From: Paenibacillus sp. FSL M7-0420
GTDB taxonomy: Bacteria > Bacillota > Bacilli > Paenibacillales > Paenibacillaceae
Direction: 5' to 3'
Assembly (NCBI RefSeq): GCF_038002345.1
Contig: NZ_JBBOCJ010000001.1
Span: 496,001-560,000, forward strand
Length of the DNA stretch: 64,000 bases
The notes beneath the pieces were generated by a model. That model searched no databases. It saw only the letters and a program-made list of their open reading frames with translations, and was not told the DNA's origin. Shown piece by piece: positions 50,667-60,320 of the stretch. The translations under genes were made by a program, and so were the position numbers. Numbering within the stretch: the first letter of the stretch is position 1; every line of letters begins with the position of its first letter.

Positions 50667-53429
50667 ATGAGAGAACGGTTAAGCATGGACAAGGATTGGT
50701 TGTTTCATCACGGGGATGTAGCCATCCCGGTGGAGAACAGCCACAAAGCGGTATACGGCAACGCCAAAGCAGGCGGCATCATGGGAGCAGCCAGCATTGA
50801 ATGGAACGATAATGAGTGGGAGACGGTGGGGCTGCCGCATGACTGGTCTTACCGCCAGCCGTTCGACCGCGAAGGCGGGGTGCCGGACTTCGGCTACAAG
50901 CCGCGCGGCATTGGCTGGTACCGCAAGAAGTTCAAGCTGGAGGCCTCCGACAACGGCAGACAGCTGCTTCTGGAGTTCGACGGAATCGCCACCTATGCGA
51001 CAATTTATTTGAACGGCAGCGTACTGGGGCGGAACTTCTGCGGCTATACCAGCTTTGTGGTGGATATCACGGACCATGTCTTTTATGGCGACCGCCCTAA
51101 TCTGCTGGTTGTGAAGGTGGACGCCTCGGTATCCGAGGGCTGGTGGTATGAAGGTGCGGGCATCTACCGCCATGTGTGGCTTACGAAGAAAGACCCGCTG
51201 TCCATCACCGATCGCGGCATCTGGGTCAATCCGGTGAAGCAGGACGGGGACAAGTGGCTGACGAACGTGGAGACGAGAATTACGAATGAGCGGGAGACGG
51301 CAGCGGAGTACGAACTCCTGTCCCGTGTGGTGCGTGCCGATGGGACGTTAGTGGCGGAAGAACGGACCGCAGGCCGCGCGGAAGCTGGGGAAGCCGCTGT
51401 TCTGAAGCAGGAGCTGCCTGTTAGCTCGCCGCTGCTGTGGGATGTGGAGGCTCCGCACCTGTACAAGCTGTGCTCTACCCTGCTGGTGGACGGAGAAGAG
51501 CGGGACACGGTCACGACTTCTTATGGTTACCGCAGCATTCGGATCTGCCCGGATACCGGATTCTATCTCAATGAACGCCCGCTCAAGATCAAAGGCACCT
51601 GCAACCATCAGGACCACGCCGGGGTTGGGGTTGCGTTGCCGGACTCGCTGCATGAATACCGGATACAGCGGCTGAAGGAAATGGGGAGTAACGCTTACCG
51701 CTGCGCCCATCACAATCCTGCGCCGGAGCTGCTGGAGGCCTGCGACCGGCTCGGCATGCTGGTGATGGACGAGAACCGTAACTTTGACAGCTCGCCGGAA
51801 GGGCTGCGCCAGGTCGAAAATATGGTGACGCGCGACCGCAATCACCCGTCTGTTGTATTCTACAGCTTGTTCAATGAAGAACCGCTGCAGGGCACACCAG
51901 TCGGGCGCAAAATGTTCAAGCGGATGAAGCAGGCAATCCTGCGTCTGGACGATACCCGTCCGGTTCTGGGGGCCATGAACGGCGGCGTTATGGAAGACGG
52001 TGGAACGGTCGATGTGATGGATATCGCCGGATTCAACTATATGCATGGCGGCTATGACCGCTTCCATGAGAAGCATCCCGGCCAGCCGATGATCGGGTCG
52101 GAGACCGTCAGTGCTTTTGCCACAAGAGGGACTTATGTCAGTGATACCGTGCTACAGTTTTTTGACAGCTTCGACCGGGAACGGGCGAATTGGGGCAACA
52201 CCGCAAGGGAGTCGTGGCAAGCCATTAATACCCGTGACTACATGATGGGCACCTTTGTCTGGACGGGCTTCGATTACCGCGGCGAGCCGACCCCTTATGA
52301 GTGGCCCAGCGTCAGCACCCACTTCGGTATCCTGGACACCTGCGGATTCCCGAAGGATTCCTATTACCTGTACCAGGCGTTCTGGCTGGACGAGCCGGTG
52401 GCGCATATCGCAGGCGGCTGGAACTGGCCGGGGAAGGAAGGGCAGCCCGTGACCGTCATGACGCATACCAACTGCGATGAAGTGGAGCTGTATGTCAACG
52501 GGGAGCTGCGGTACAGACAGGCTGTCGAACTCTATGAGCAATGCCAATGGGAAATTCCTTACGAGCCTGGAACGCTAAGGCTGGAGGGGTATCGTCAGGG
52601 CAAGCGGGTTGCCGTGGATGAGAAAATAACGCCCGGGGCAGCTTGCGCGCTGCGCGTGGAGACGAGCAAGCCAGCCCTGCTTGGCGATGGGCGGGACGCG
52701 GTAGTTGTCAATGTCTACGCCATCGACGCCGAAGGGCGGTTTGTGGAGACAGCGGGGCAGCAGGTCTCCTTCGCTCTGGCCGGAAGCGGCATTATTCTGG
52801 GAGCGGGCAACGGCAATCCCAACTCCCACGAGCTGGATCATCTCATGGAGAGCTGCCTGTTCAATGGCTGTCTCCAGCTGATTGTCGGCAGCGATGCGGG
52901 GCATACCGCTATTGAACTGACGCTTCAGGGGGAGGGCTTGCAGCCTCTGGTGCATATCATCCCGGTAGAAGTGGTTGACGAGCCTCCTTATGTATTGTCC
53001 GTTCATGAGCGTTATATCAACAACTGGCTGCTGACACAGGAGATATCCCGGGAACGTCCGGACCCCAATGTGGAGATTCATCCTACGGACATGAATTCCT
53101 GGGAGAAGGTTGACGTCAGCTTCGGGCCGCAGCAGCTGCTCCAGGGAGCGGACGGCTATGTGATTTACCGCAGCTCCATCGCCCTGACGGAACGGGAGAA
53201 GAGCAGCAGCCCGTATCTGTATTTCCACGCGCTTAGCGGGGATACCGAAATCTATGTCAATGGCAGACTACTGGCTAAGCAGTCCTCGCCATGGCCTTCT
53301 ACCCTGGAGGTTGCGCTTGACGATGTGGAGCTTGGCGACGAGACGGTATTGTCCGTGCTGGTCGGCATTCAGCCGGATGTGTACAAGCCGGGTATCAACG
53401 GTGCTGTTTCGATGGGATTGAGGGGGTAG
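50667..53429 (+). CDS. Glycoside hydrolase family 2 enzyme (beta-galactosidase-like)
   Basis: A ~920-residue cytoplasmic enzyme with no signal peptide. Order: jelly-roll sugar-binding domain (SLPHDWSYRQPF-like, GIGWYRKKF, WWYEGAGIYRHVWL), immunoglobulin-like domain, TIM barrel (GTCNHQDHAGVGVALPDSL, NAYRCAHHNPAPE, DENRNF), acid/base Glu404 in SLFNEEP, nucleophile Glu479 in IGSETVSAF, VWTGFDYRGEPTPYEWPS, then DUF4982-like and C-terminal beta domains. Numbering is from the ATG at 50667; a TTG at 50658 is closer to the AGAGAGG site and cannot be excluded. It probably hydrolyses the oligosaccharide imported by the LplABC-like system, under YesMN control. Confidence 0.88.
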   Translation: MRERLSMDKDWLFHHGDVAIPVENSHKAVYGNAKAGGIMGAASIEWNDNEWETVGLPHDWSYRQPFDREGGVPDFGYKPRGIGWYRKKFKLEASDNGRQLLLEFDGIATYATIYLNGSVLGRNFCGYTSFVVDITDHVFYGDRPNLLVVKVDASVSEGWWYEGAGIYRHVWLTKKDPLSITDRGIWVNPVKQDGDKWLTNVETRITNERETAAEYELLSRVVRADGTLVAEERTAGRAEAGEAAVLKQELPVSSPLLWDVEAPHLYKLCSTLLVDGEERDTVTTSYGYRSIRICPDTGFYLNERPLKIKGTCNHQDHAGVGVALPDSLHEYRIQRLKEMGSNAYRCAHHNPAPELLEACDRLGMLVMDENRNFDSSPEGLRQVENMVTRDRNHPSVVFYSLFNEEPLQGTPVGRKMFKRMKQAILRLDDTRPVLGAMNGGVMEDGGTVDVMDIAGFNYMHGGYDRFHEKHPGQPMIGSETVSAFATRGTYVSDTVLQFFDSFDRERANWGNTARESWQAINTRDYMMGTFVWTGFDYRGEPTPYEWPSVSTHFGILDTCGFPKDSYYLYQAFWLDEPVAHIAGGWNWPGKEGQPVTVMTHTNCDEVELYVNGELRYRQAVELYEQCQWEIPYEPGTLRLEGYRQGKRVAVDEKITPGAACALRVETSKPALLGDGRDAVVVNVYAIDAEGRFVETAGQQVSFALAGSGIILGAGNGNPNSHELDHLMESCLFNGCLQLIVGSDAGHTAIELTLQGEGLQPLVHIIPVEVVDEPPYVLSVHERYINNWLLTQEISRERPDPNVEIHPTDMNSWEKVDVSFGPQQLLQGADGYVIYRSSIALTEREKSSSPYLYFHALSGDTEIYVNGRLLAKQSSPWPSTLEVALDDVELGDETVLSVLVGIQPDVYKPGINGAVSMGLRG

Positions 53430-53776
53430 AGGGCCGTGCGGCTAACGCTACTCTCGGCGGCGCAATAGCCGCTTTTGCTTGGTTAACTACACGCTGCATC
53501 AGTGGAAATGTTGTAATTATTGCAACATGAATACGAAGATACCATGTGTTCGTGAGGCTTGTTGCACAAATTACAACAATTGTCCCGCTAATCCGCGTGG
53601 AGAAGAGGAAATGTTTCCTTTTGTGCAGCATTTTTGAATTTGAGCCGAAATAAACAGAGGAATGTTGTATTATAGGCAGGATTTTTAAGTCGGCAGATTC
53701 ACGTGGCAATGTCGGCTGCCCGGGAAGCCTCCTTATTCACTTGGGGCAGGCTGGATGATGGGATCTTAAGAAACAA
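53430..53776. other. Intergenic region with an antitoxin-RNA-like fragment and TGCA repeats
   Basis: 53433-53477 resembles the start of the type I antitoxin RNA (GGCCGTGCGGC, ACTCTCGG, GCAATAGCCGCTTTT). 53491-53680 holds reverse-oriented TGCA-type repeat units. No gene is seen. Confidence 0.5.
53491..53680 (-). repeat. Dispersed TGCA-type intergenic repeat, degenerate copy C
   Basis: Units such as TGTTGTAATTATTGCAACA, TTGTTGCACAAATTACAACA and (minus strand) AAATCCTGC followed by ACAACATT match the repeat at 401-590 in reverse orientation. Confidence 0.5.
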
Positions 53777-53822
53777 AATCGCCCTCCACACAGCTCAGCT
53801 TATGAGCTAGTGGGGGGCGATT
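53777..53822. terminator. Terminator after the Msr fusion gene
   Basis: AATCGCCC (53777-53784) pairs with GGGCGATT (53815-53822), with an inner CTCA...GAG stem. A TTTTGTTTC tract follows on the minus strand, so it ends the leftward redox operon. Confidence 0.8.
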
Positions 53823-53863
53823 CTTGGTTGAGAAGCTTCTTCCTCTGTACCATTCCGCTTAAT

Positions 53864-55417
53864 CTACTCCACCAGCCCGAGCAAATACCCGTAATGCTCC
53901 GCTTCCATCTGGTCCAGAGGGATGAAGCGGATGGAGGCGCTGTTGATGCAGTAGCGCTTGCCGCCACGGTCAGCGGGACCGTCGTCGAAGACATGGCCTA
54001 GATGAATGTCACCGGATTGGCTGCGGACCTCGGTGCGTTCCATGCCGAAGCTGGTATCCGTGTCGTAGGTTACCACCTCCGGGGTAATGGGCTTCGTGAA
54101 GCTGGGCCATCCGCAACCGGAGTCGTATTTATCCTTGCTGGAGAACAGTGGCTGGCCGGTGGCGATATCGACATACAGTCCGGCCTCGTAGTTATCCCAG
54201 TATTCGTTGCTGAAGGCACGCTCGGTGTCATTATTGACGGCTACGGCATATTGGTCGGAGGTTAACCGCTCCTTCAGTTCTGCGTCGGAAGGGCGCGGGT
54301 ACTGGGCCGGATCGATAACCGGCTCTTGCTCATCCAGGATGCTTAAGTCGATGTGGCAGTATCCGTTCGGATTCTTCTCCAGATAATCCTGATGGTATTC
54401 CTCCGCCAGATAGTAGTTCTCCAGAGGAAGGACTTCCGTTACGATCTTCTGGTCATACTTGGTCTGCTCCTGCGCTACGGCCTGCTGAATGATAGCTGCA
54501 TCCTCCGGGGAGGAATAGTAGATTCCCGTCCGGTATTGAACACCCCGGTCATTGCCTTGCTTGTTCAGGCTGGTCGGGTCAACGACCTTGAAGTAAGCCT
54601 CCAGGAGCTGCTTCAGGGTGACCTGCTTCGGATCATACTTCACATGCACCGTCTCCGCGAACCCCCGATCCCCGCGAATGACATCCTCGTAAGAAGGATT
54701 CTCGCCTTTCCCGTTGGCATAGCCTGAGGTGACGTCCTGAACTCCCTGAATGCGGGACATGTACGCCTCAACGCCCCAGAAGCAGCCGCCCGCCAGATAC
54801 AAGTCACGCAGATCCTTGTCAGCTATAGTTGCGGTCTTGACCGCTGGAACCGGAGCGGCCGCTGAGGCGGAGCTCATTCCCGCGAAGGTGTCCTTAATCT
54901 GCTCGTTGGAGGCATGACCCGGGAGGGACTTCACCAGCAACCCTTCTTCATCGATATAAAAAGAGCTGGGATATGCCCGTACCTGAAAATCCTTGGCCCA
55001 TGTCCCATCTTCATCGAGCAGCACGGTCAGATTGTCATACGGCTGCTTGTTGAACCATTCCGTGAACTCCTTGGCGGATTTCTCGCCTTTGTAGCCGGGA
55101 GTTACAATCGATACCACCTGGAAATCCTTCTCCTGTCCGGCCAGCGTATTCAGTTCCTCCAGACCGGCAAGACAGATGGAGCACCAGGAGGCCCAGTATT
55201 TCACATACACGTTCTTGCCTTTCAGATCCTCCAGCTTCATAGGGTCGCCCTTCAGATCATTTAATGCGAATACGGGTGCTGGCTTCCCCTTGTTCATGGC
55301 TGCCGGGGAGTCCGTCGTACCGGATGCTGTATCGGGCTTCGCACCGCATGCAGCCAGGATTGACAGCAGGCCGCCAATCACCAGCATATATCCCATCCAC
55401 TTCCATATCTTTTTCAT
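53864..55417 (-). CDS. msrAB: Exported thioredoxin-like/MsrA/MsrB fusion lipoprotein (methionine sulfoxide reductase)
   Basis: A 517-residue protein with three enzyme modules. Lipoprotein signal with Cys24 (ILAAC); thioredoxin/TlpA domain with Cys79-Ser-Ile-Cys82 (WASWCSIC); MsrA domain with catalytic Cys212 in GGCFWG; MsrB domain with CGWPSF and catalytic Cys490 in [11 protein letters not shown]. The layout matches PilB-type MsrAB proteins: it repairs both sulfoxide forms of methionine outside the membrane, with the thioredoxin part passing on electrons. The ATG at 55417 follows GGAGGAATC; the longer frame to 55714 overlaps ccdA. The CcdA-like gene immediately upstream supplies reducing power. 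Confidence 0.93.
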   Translation of the reverse strand: MKKIWKWMGYMLVIGGLLSILAACGAKPDTASGTTDSPAAMNKGKPAPVFALNDLKGDPMKLEDLKGKNVYVKYWASWCSICLAGLEELNTLAGQEKDFQVVSIVTPGYKGEKSAKEFTEWFNKQPYDNLTVLLDEDGTWAKDFQVRAYPSSFYIDEEGLLVKSLPGHASNEQIKDTFAGMSSASAAAPVPAVKTATIADKDLRDLYLAGGCFWGVEAYMSRIQGVQDVTSGYANGKGENPSYEDVIRGDRGFAETVHVKYDPKQVTLKQLLEAYFKVVDPTSLNKQGNDRGVQYRTGIYYSSPEDAAIIQQAVAQEQTKYDQKIVTEVLPLENYYLAEEYHQDYLEKNPNGYCHIDLSILDEQEPVIDPAQYPRPSDAELKERLTSDQYAVAVNNDTERAFSNEYWDNYEAGLYVDIATGQPLFSSKDKYDSGCGWPSFTKPITPEVVTYDTDTSFGMERTEVRSQSGDIHLGHVFDDGPADRGGKRYCINSASIRFIPLDQMEAEHYGYLLGLVE

Positions 55418-55434
55418 ACCAGATTCCTCCACAG

Positions 55435-56151
55435 TTATTGAATCCAGCTCACAATCGTATTCAGCTGGTCTGTCATTAGCAGCAGCCCCATGGCGATCAG
55501 CATACAGCCGGAGGCGATCTTGATCCCTCCCATGAACCGGTACAAGCGGCGAATCCGCTGCACCAGAACCTCCGAGAAGACGGATAGTACGAGAAAAGGA
55601 ATCGCCAGACCCAGCGTATACAGCAGCATCAGGAATCCTCCGTAAGCAGGGGAGCCTTCCCCGGCAGCGATACTGAGAATACCCGCGAGTACCGGGCCGA
55701 TGCACGGCGTCCACCCGAAGCTGAACGTCAGGCCGAGCAGGAAGGCCCCGATATAGCCGCCGCGTGCAGCGCGGGGACTGGACAGCTTTTTTTCCCGTTC
55801 CAGCCAGGAGATCTTGATCAGTCCGGTCTGGTAGATTCCGAATAAGATGACAATCGCTCCGCAGACGGCAATGAATCTGGAGCTTGAAATGACATTGCCA
55901 AGAATGCCGGAGCCGAAGCCCAAGGTGATGAAGACCACAGACAGTCCAAGCACGAAGATTAGGGTCCGCAGCATGAATACCGAACGGAACCGCAAGGAGC
56001 CTGTGTCCACTCCGCCCTGATTTACATTGCCCGCCAGGCTTCCGGACAGATACGAGACATAGACCGGAAGCAGCGGCAGAATACAGGGTGCAAAAAACGA
56101 TAATACCCCTGCGCCGAAGACGCCGAACAGGAATACAAAATCACCAGCCAT
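55435..56151 (-). CDS. ccdA: CcdA-like membrane thiol-disulfide electron carrier
   Basis: A 238-residue protein with six hydrophobic helices. The two conserved cysteine-proline motifs are [13 protein letters not shown] in the first helix and [11 protein letters not shown] in the fourth. CcdA/DsbD-type proteins carry electrons from cytoplasmic thioredoxin across the membrane. The ATG at 56151 has AGGTGGTG 6 bases upstream; the GTG at 56163 is less likely. It lies 17 bases upstream of the Msr fusion, which it presumably reduces, giving a complete extracellular methionine-repair pathway. Confidence 0.92.
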   Translation of the reverse strand: MAGDFVFLFGVFGAGVLSFFAPCILPLLPVYVSYLSGSLAGNVNQGGVDTGSLRFRSVFMLRTLIFVLGLSVVFITLGFGSGILGNVISSSRFIAVCGAIVILFGIYQTGLIKISWLEREKKLSSPRAARGGYIGAFLLGLTFSFGWTPCIGPVLAGILSIAAGEGSPAYGGFLMLLYTLGLAIPFLVLSVFSEVLVQRIRRLYRFMGGIKIASGCMLIAMGLLLMTDQLNTIVSWIQ

Positions 56152-56196
56152 CTCTGTCACCACCTATTATGAATACTGCTTCTCTAACGCTAAGGC

Positions 56197-57237
56197 TTAC
56201 CGGCTAGTGTAGATTGGAACTGTGAACCAGAAGCAGCTTCCTGAACCCTTAGTGCTCTCTACACCAATCTTGCCGCCATGCAGCTCCACAATGGATTGGG
56301 CGATGGCAAGGCCCAGTCCGGCGCCTCCGCTATTCTTACTTCGCGATTTATCTATCCGGTAGAACCGTTCGAAGATCCGTGCGGTCTCCTCTGCTTCAAT
56401 TCCCTGACCCTCATCGTTCACAGCGATCCGCAGGAAGTGGCCTTCCTCGGCGGCAGACAGCACGATATGGCCTTCTTCAGGAGAATGTTGAATGGCATTC
56501 TGCACAAGATTGGACAGTACCCGCTTGATCTGCGTGGGCATCATCAGGGCCGCGGGCAGCTTATCCGGCAGCTCAATCTCGACCTTCAGCCGCTTCTCCG
56601 CCAGATGGAAGGAGAAGCTCTCCAGCGTGCTGATCAACAGCTCATCTGCATGGCAGGGCTGCGGGTCGAAGGTTCCGCCGCTGGCCTCCAGACTGGATAG
56701 CTCAAAGAGGTCCTGGATCAGCCCGGCCAGCCGCTTCGTCTCCAGCCGGATCGTATTCAGATACCGCTGGAAGGTCTCTTCGTCCTTGATCACATCATCC
56801 TCCAGCGCTTCCACGAATGATTGAATGGAGGCAAGAGGGGTCCGCAGATCGTGGGAGACATTCGCGATCAGCTCCCGCCGGGCGGACTCGGACTGGTGGA
56901 GATGGTCGAAGCTCTCTTTTAACTTACTGCTCATCTCATTGAATTGCCGGGCCAGAAGCTTGAACTCGTGCGGGCCGATCGTGGGGACTTCGGTGTGGAA
57001 ATCCCCCTCGGCAATCCGTACCGTCTGCTCCGTAATCCGGGCAATGGACTTCTCCACCGGCCGCGTCAGCAGATGCTGAACGATGAAGGAGAACACGCCG
57101 ATCCCGGCGGTGATGCCGGACAGATAATATAGCTGATCGATGGTCAGCAGCATCCGGGAATAACTGACGAATAGACAGACTAGCAATACGCCGATCCCCG
57201 TGAGACTGGACAATAGCAGATAGGTACGCAGCTTCAT
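56197..57237 (-). CDS. Sensor histidine kinase of the redox operon
   Basis: A 346-residue kinase: two membrane helices near the N terminus (residues ~5-25 and 35-55) with almost no extracellular loop, a HAMP domain, HisKA (RRELIANVSHDLRTPLASIQSFVEAL) and HATPase_c (VLSNLVQNAIQHSP; DEGQGIEAEE; GLGLAIAQSIVELHGGKIGV). The short loop suggests sensing within the membrane. Its start overlaps the stop of the OmpR-type regulator. It reads toward ccdA and msrAB and likely controls them under oxidative or envelope stress. Confidence 0.9.
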   Translation of the reverse strand: MKLRTYLLLSSLTGIGVLLVCLFVSYSRMLLTIDQLYYLSGITAGIGVFSFIVQHLLTRPVEKSIARITEQTVRIAEGDFHTEVPTIGPHEFKLLARQFNEMSSKLKESFDHLHQSESARRELIANVSHDLRTPLASIQSFVEALEDDVIKDEETFQRYLNTIRLETKRLAGLIQDLFELSSLEASGGTFDPQPCHADELLISTLESFSFHLAEKRLKVEIELPDKLPAALMMPTQIKRVLSNLVQNAIQHSPEEGHIVLSAAEEGHFLRIAVNDEGQGIEAEETARIFERFYRIDKSRSKNSGGAGLGLAIAQSIVELHGGKIGVESTKGSGSCFWFTVPIYTSR

Positions 57238-57941
57238 CAGATGCCATCACCTGCAAACTTATAGCCGATTCCCCAGACCGTCTTGATGTATTTCGGGTCG
57301 GAGGGCGTCTGTTCGATCTTCTCGCGTAATCTTCGGATATGCACGGTAACGGTAGTCGTATCTCCTTCATAGCTGAAGTCCCAGATCTTGCTCAGCATCT
57401 GCGTCCGGGAGAATACCTGCCCCGGATGGCTCGCCAGCAGATAGAGCATTTCGAATTCGGTCACCGTCAATTCAATCGCCTGCCCGCTGATCTCCACGGT
57501 ACGCTTCCCGACATCGATGGTCAGTCCTTCGTATTTGATCGTGTGCTCAGCGGCGGTAACCGGCGATACCTGGACATATCTCATTCTGCGCAGAATCGCC
57601 TGCACCCGCAGGACGAGCTCCCTTGGACTGAAGGGCTTGGTCAGATAATCATCCGCTCCCATCGTCAGCCCCATCAGCCGGTCCTGCTCCTCGCCGCGCG
57701 CCGTCAGCATGATGATCGGGAGATCTTCGGTCTGCCGGATCTCACTGCACACCTCCCAGCCATTCTTATGCGGCATCATGAGGTCGAGCACAATCAGGCT
57801 TGGAGACTGGCTGCGCCATAGCTCTAGTGCTTCCAAGCCGTCCTTGGCGGTGGTGACCAGATACCCCTCCCGTTCCAGATACCTGCGGCAGACATCGGTA
57901 ATATTCGGATCATCATCCGCGACCAGCACTCGTTCATTCAT
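57237..57941 (-). CDS. OmpR/PhoB-type response regulator of the redox operon
   Basis: Receiver domain 1-120 (VLVADDDPNITDVCRRYLE, phospho-acceptor in LIVLDLMMPHKNG, Lys in YLTKPFSPREL) and a C-terminal winged helix (VTEFEMLYLLASHPGQVFSRTQMLSKIWDFSYEGDTTTVTVHIRRLREKIE-type). The ATG at 57941 is preferred over 57956 because GGGTTAGG precedes it, though spacing is short. First gene of a four-gene operon (regulator, kinase, CcdA, Msr fusion). Confidence 0.9.
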   Translation of the reverse strand: MNERVLVADDDPNITDVCRRYLEREGYLVTTAKDGLEALELWRSQSPSLIVLDLMMPHKNGWEVCSEIRQTEDLPIIMLTARGEEQDRLMGLTMGADDYLTKPFSPRELVLRVQAILRRMRYVQVSPVTAAEHTIKYEGLTIDVGKRTVEISGQAIELTVTEFEMLYLLASHPGQVFSRTQMLSKIWDFSYEGDTTTVTVHIRRLREKIEQTPSDPKYIKTVWGIGYKFAGDGI

Positions 57942-58016
57942 CCTAACCCACCCCATATCCGGAAAAATCCATTTGATTCCATCATATCACAGGGTGAGGG
58001 CATCGCTCATCCCGTC

Positions 58017-58487
58017 TTATTTCATGGCCTTGGCAGGCTTCATGTACATGGTCACTACCGTATCCGCCACATAAGTGCTGCCGTCATACAGGGCCGGAGC
58101 CATGCTCAGATTGACCGTTTTACCGTCGACCATCATTTTTTTCGACCCGATCATAACCTTGATCATCTTGCCCATCGGTTTCATGATGTCATCCATCATC
58201 TTGTCGTCATCCATCATCTTGCTGTCGTCCATCATCTTGCCATCGTCCATCATCTTGTTATCGTCCATCATCTTGTCCATGTACATCAGCGATACGGAGC
58301 GGTCCTTGCTGTTCCATTCAATGCTGTAGCCGTACATCATGGCGGCCTGTCGTAGGTTCATCAGCTCCATGCCGTCTTTCTTCATCGTCTTGATGCCTGC
58401 TGCCGCGCCGGCGATGCCGGACACCGCCAGAGAGAGTACCAATACTGCCCCCATCATGAACGGTTTGCCTGCTTTGCTGTTACCCAT
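58017..58487 (-). CDS. Exported stalk-domain protein with a Met-Met-Asp-Asp-Lys repeat
   Basis: A 156-residue protein with an N-terminal signal or anchor segment (FMMGAVLVLSLAVSGIAGAAAG), a split copper-amine-oxidase-N-like stalk domain (MNLRQAAMMYGYSIEWNSKDRSVSLMY ... KTVNLSMAPALYDGSTYVADTVVTMY) and, inserted in its middle, about six copies of xKMMDD. The methionine/aspartate repeat could bind metal such as copper, or be a flexible acidic loop. Which is true is not shown. The ATG at 58487 has GGAG 10 bases upstream. It lies upstream of and on the same strand as the redox two-component system. Confidence 0.65.
   Translation of the reverse strand: MGNSKAGKPFMMGAVLVLSLAVSGIAGAAAGIKTMKKDGMELMNLRQAAMMYGYSIEWNSKDRSVSLMYMDKMMDDNKMMDDGKMMDDSKMMDDDKMMDDIMKPMGKMIKVMIGSKKMMVDGKTVNLSMAPALYDGSTYVADTVVTMYMKPAKAMK
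58193..58276. repeat. 15-bp tandem repeat encoding xKMMDD units
   Basis: Units like CATCATCTTG(N)C(N)TC repeat about six times with small changes. They lie inside the coding sequence of the 58017-58487 protein. Confidence 0.75.
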
Positions 58488-58726
58488 GCTTATCACGCTC
58501 CATCTCTTTTTTTGGATTACATGGAACAGCATAAGCGGCAGAGCTTACGATTCTCTAAGCGAAACCTTACGATTGTATTACGGCAGCGGAGATTGCAGAT
58601 CAGATCTGCCGCACTATAACCTTTCACTATAGCCAGGTATCAGTTATAAGTGTTACTCCTAAGGCCGCACTCCATGCTAGAATTTATACACAAAGACAGA
58701 ACAGTGGAACTAGAGGAGGGCTAATC

Positions 58727-59884
58727 ATGTGTGATAGATTTCAGATCGTAGGCAGCCTGCTGCGTCCGGCGGAGCTATTAGAATATAAGCAGCAAATCGA
58801 ACACCGGGACGATATTCAGTATCCTTTTTACGAGGATTTCCAGGGCTATGAGCAGTGTGAGGCGAAGGCGATTCAGTCGGTAGTCGAGCAGGCAAGCGAG
58901 AATGGGCTGAGTATTCTGACGGACGGGGAGTATTCCAAGTCGATGTGGCATCTGGACTTCGCGTGGGGTCTCCAGGGGATTCAGCGCTATATCGCGCCTC
59001 ACGGGTATTTCTTCAGAGATATTGACGGTACTTCCAAATATGAGACGCGAAAAGACATCGGTCTGCGCATCACAGGCGAACTCGGCGGCAAGAACCACCA
59101 CTTCCTTCAGGCCTACCGCCAGCTTCAGGCTCATGCCGGAGACCGGGAGACGAAGCTGTGCGTGCCTTCGCCATCCCATATTTTCGGAGAGCTGTCCTGG
59201 TCGGATAACCTTGGCGGCGAGGGTGCAGTGTACCAGAACCGTGATGAGCTGAAGGCCGGTCTGGTGACGGCGTATAAGGATTTCGTAGGGGAATTCGCAG
59301 CCGCTGGTGGTAAGATTCTGCAATTCGACGATTGCCTCTGGGAGCTGTTCGCGGACGATAATCCGAATTCACCATTTACAGGTGAGGCAATCAACCACGA
59401 GGAAGTACAGAGTCTCGCTACCGAATTCATCGATATCAACAACACCATTATTGATTACGGACATAGCTTGGGGCTGCTTATGTGGACCCATAACTGCCGT
59501 GGTAATTATGATTCCCGGAATATGGGCGGCGGCTCTTATGTGAAGATTGCCAACCTGTTCCTGAAGCAGCTGAAGTACGACCGCTTCTTCCTGGAGTGGG
59601 ACGACGAACGCGCTGGCTCGCTGGAGGCACTTGCTGTGTTCAAGGATAGACCGGAGACGGAAATTGTACTTGGCTTGCTGTCTTCCAAAACCAGTACGCT
59701 TGACGATGAGACCCGTGTCCTCCGCATGCTGGATGAAGCGTCCACGATCATTCCCAAGGAGAGATTACTGCTCTCCCACCAATGCGGGTTCGCCTCCTGC
59801 GACGGGGGGAATGAGCTGACGGAAGCGGAGCAATGGGCGAAGATCAGACAGGGGCAAGAGATTGCCCGGCAATACTGGGCTTAA
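58727..59884 (+). CDS. MetE-like (cobalamin-independent methionine synthase C-terminal-type) protein
   Basis: A 385-residue TIM-barrel protein beginning with VGSLLRPAELLEYK. It shows LTDGEYSKSMWHLDFAWGL, the zinc-ligand region MWTHNCRGNYD (His, Cys), FFLEWDDERAGSLEAL, LGLLSSKTSTLDDE and the final ligand in CGFASCDGGN. These are hallmarks of the YxjG/YxjH-type single-domain MetE homologues that transfer a methyl group to homocysteine or related thiols. It lacks the N-terminal half of true MetE. The ATG follows AGAGGAGGG. A strong terminator follows, so it is a single-gene transcript. Confidence 0.85.
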   Translation: MCDRFQIVGSLLRPAELLEYKQQIEHRDDIQYPFYEDFQGYEQCEAKAIQSVVEQASENGLSILTDGEYSKSMWHLDFAWGLQGIQRYIAPHGYFFRDIDGTSKYETRKDIGLRITGELGGKNHHFLQAYRQLQAHAGDRETKLCVPSPSHIFGELSWSDNLGGEGAVYQNRDELKAGLVTAYKDFVGEFAAAGGKILQFDDCLWELFADDNPNSPFTGEAINHEEVQSLATEFIDINNTIIDYGHSLGLLMWTHNCRGNYDSRNMGGGSYVKIANLFLKQLKYDRFFLEWDDERAGSLEALAVFKDRPETEIVLGLLSSKTSTLDDETRVLRMLDEASTIIPKERLLLSHQCGFASCDGGNELTEAEQWAKIRQGQEIARQYWA

Positions 59885-59915
59885 CTTCATTAATAGGTAG
59901 CAACTGTTCATAAAA

Positions 59916-59957
59916 GCAAGCCCGCATCTGGCAACAGGATGCGGGCTTGCTGCTGTT
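59916..59957 (+). terminator. Rho-independent terminator
   Basis: GCAAGCCCGCATC (59916-59928) pairs with GATGCGGGCTTGC (59938-59950), then TGCTGTTTAT. Confidence 0.85.
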
Positions 59958-60130
59958 TATGAAACTAAGTAGTCTTTGAAACATCTGAATGAGGAGCAGA
60001 TGGAATGTATATGAAAAACCGAACACAATATGCTACCACGAAGGTAAGTTGCCCAATGTATACGGAAATCCGAATACATTGGGTGCTGCTGCGATGAAGC
60101 GTCGCGCTATGCTCCACAGCCAGTAACATT

Positions 60131-60320
60131 TATAGAGAAATCCTGCAGGAAGTGCAACAATACTGCCCCATAGATGCGGTCTATGCTGAAATCCTGCAAG
60201 AAATGCAACAAATTCAGCGCTAATCTGCTCTAAACACCGAAATTTGTGCAAATAATGCAACATTGTACTTCAGCCAGTAATAGGTAAGGAGGAATCCTGC
60301 AAGAAGTGCAGCAATTCTCT
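60131..60320 (+). repeat. Dispersed TGCA-type intergenic repeat, copy B
   Basis: Four units (for example ATCCTGCAGGAAGTGCAACA and ATCCTGCAAGAAATGCAACA) and the text between them align with 401-590 along the whole length: TCAGCG, CTGCTCT, CACCG, TGCAACA(T)TGTAC follow in the same order. Confidence 0.7.
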
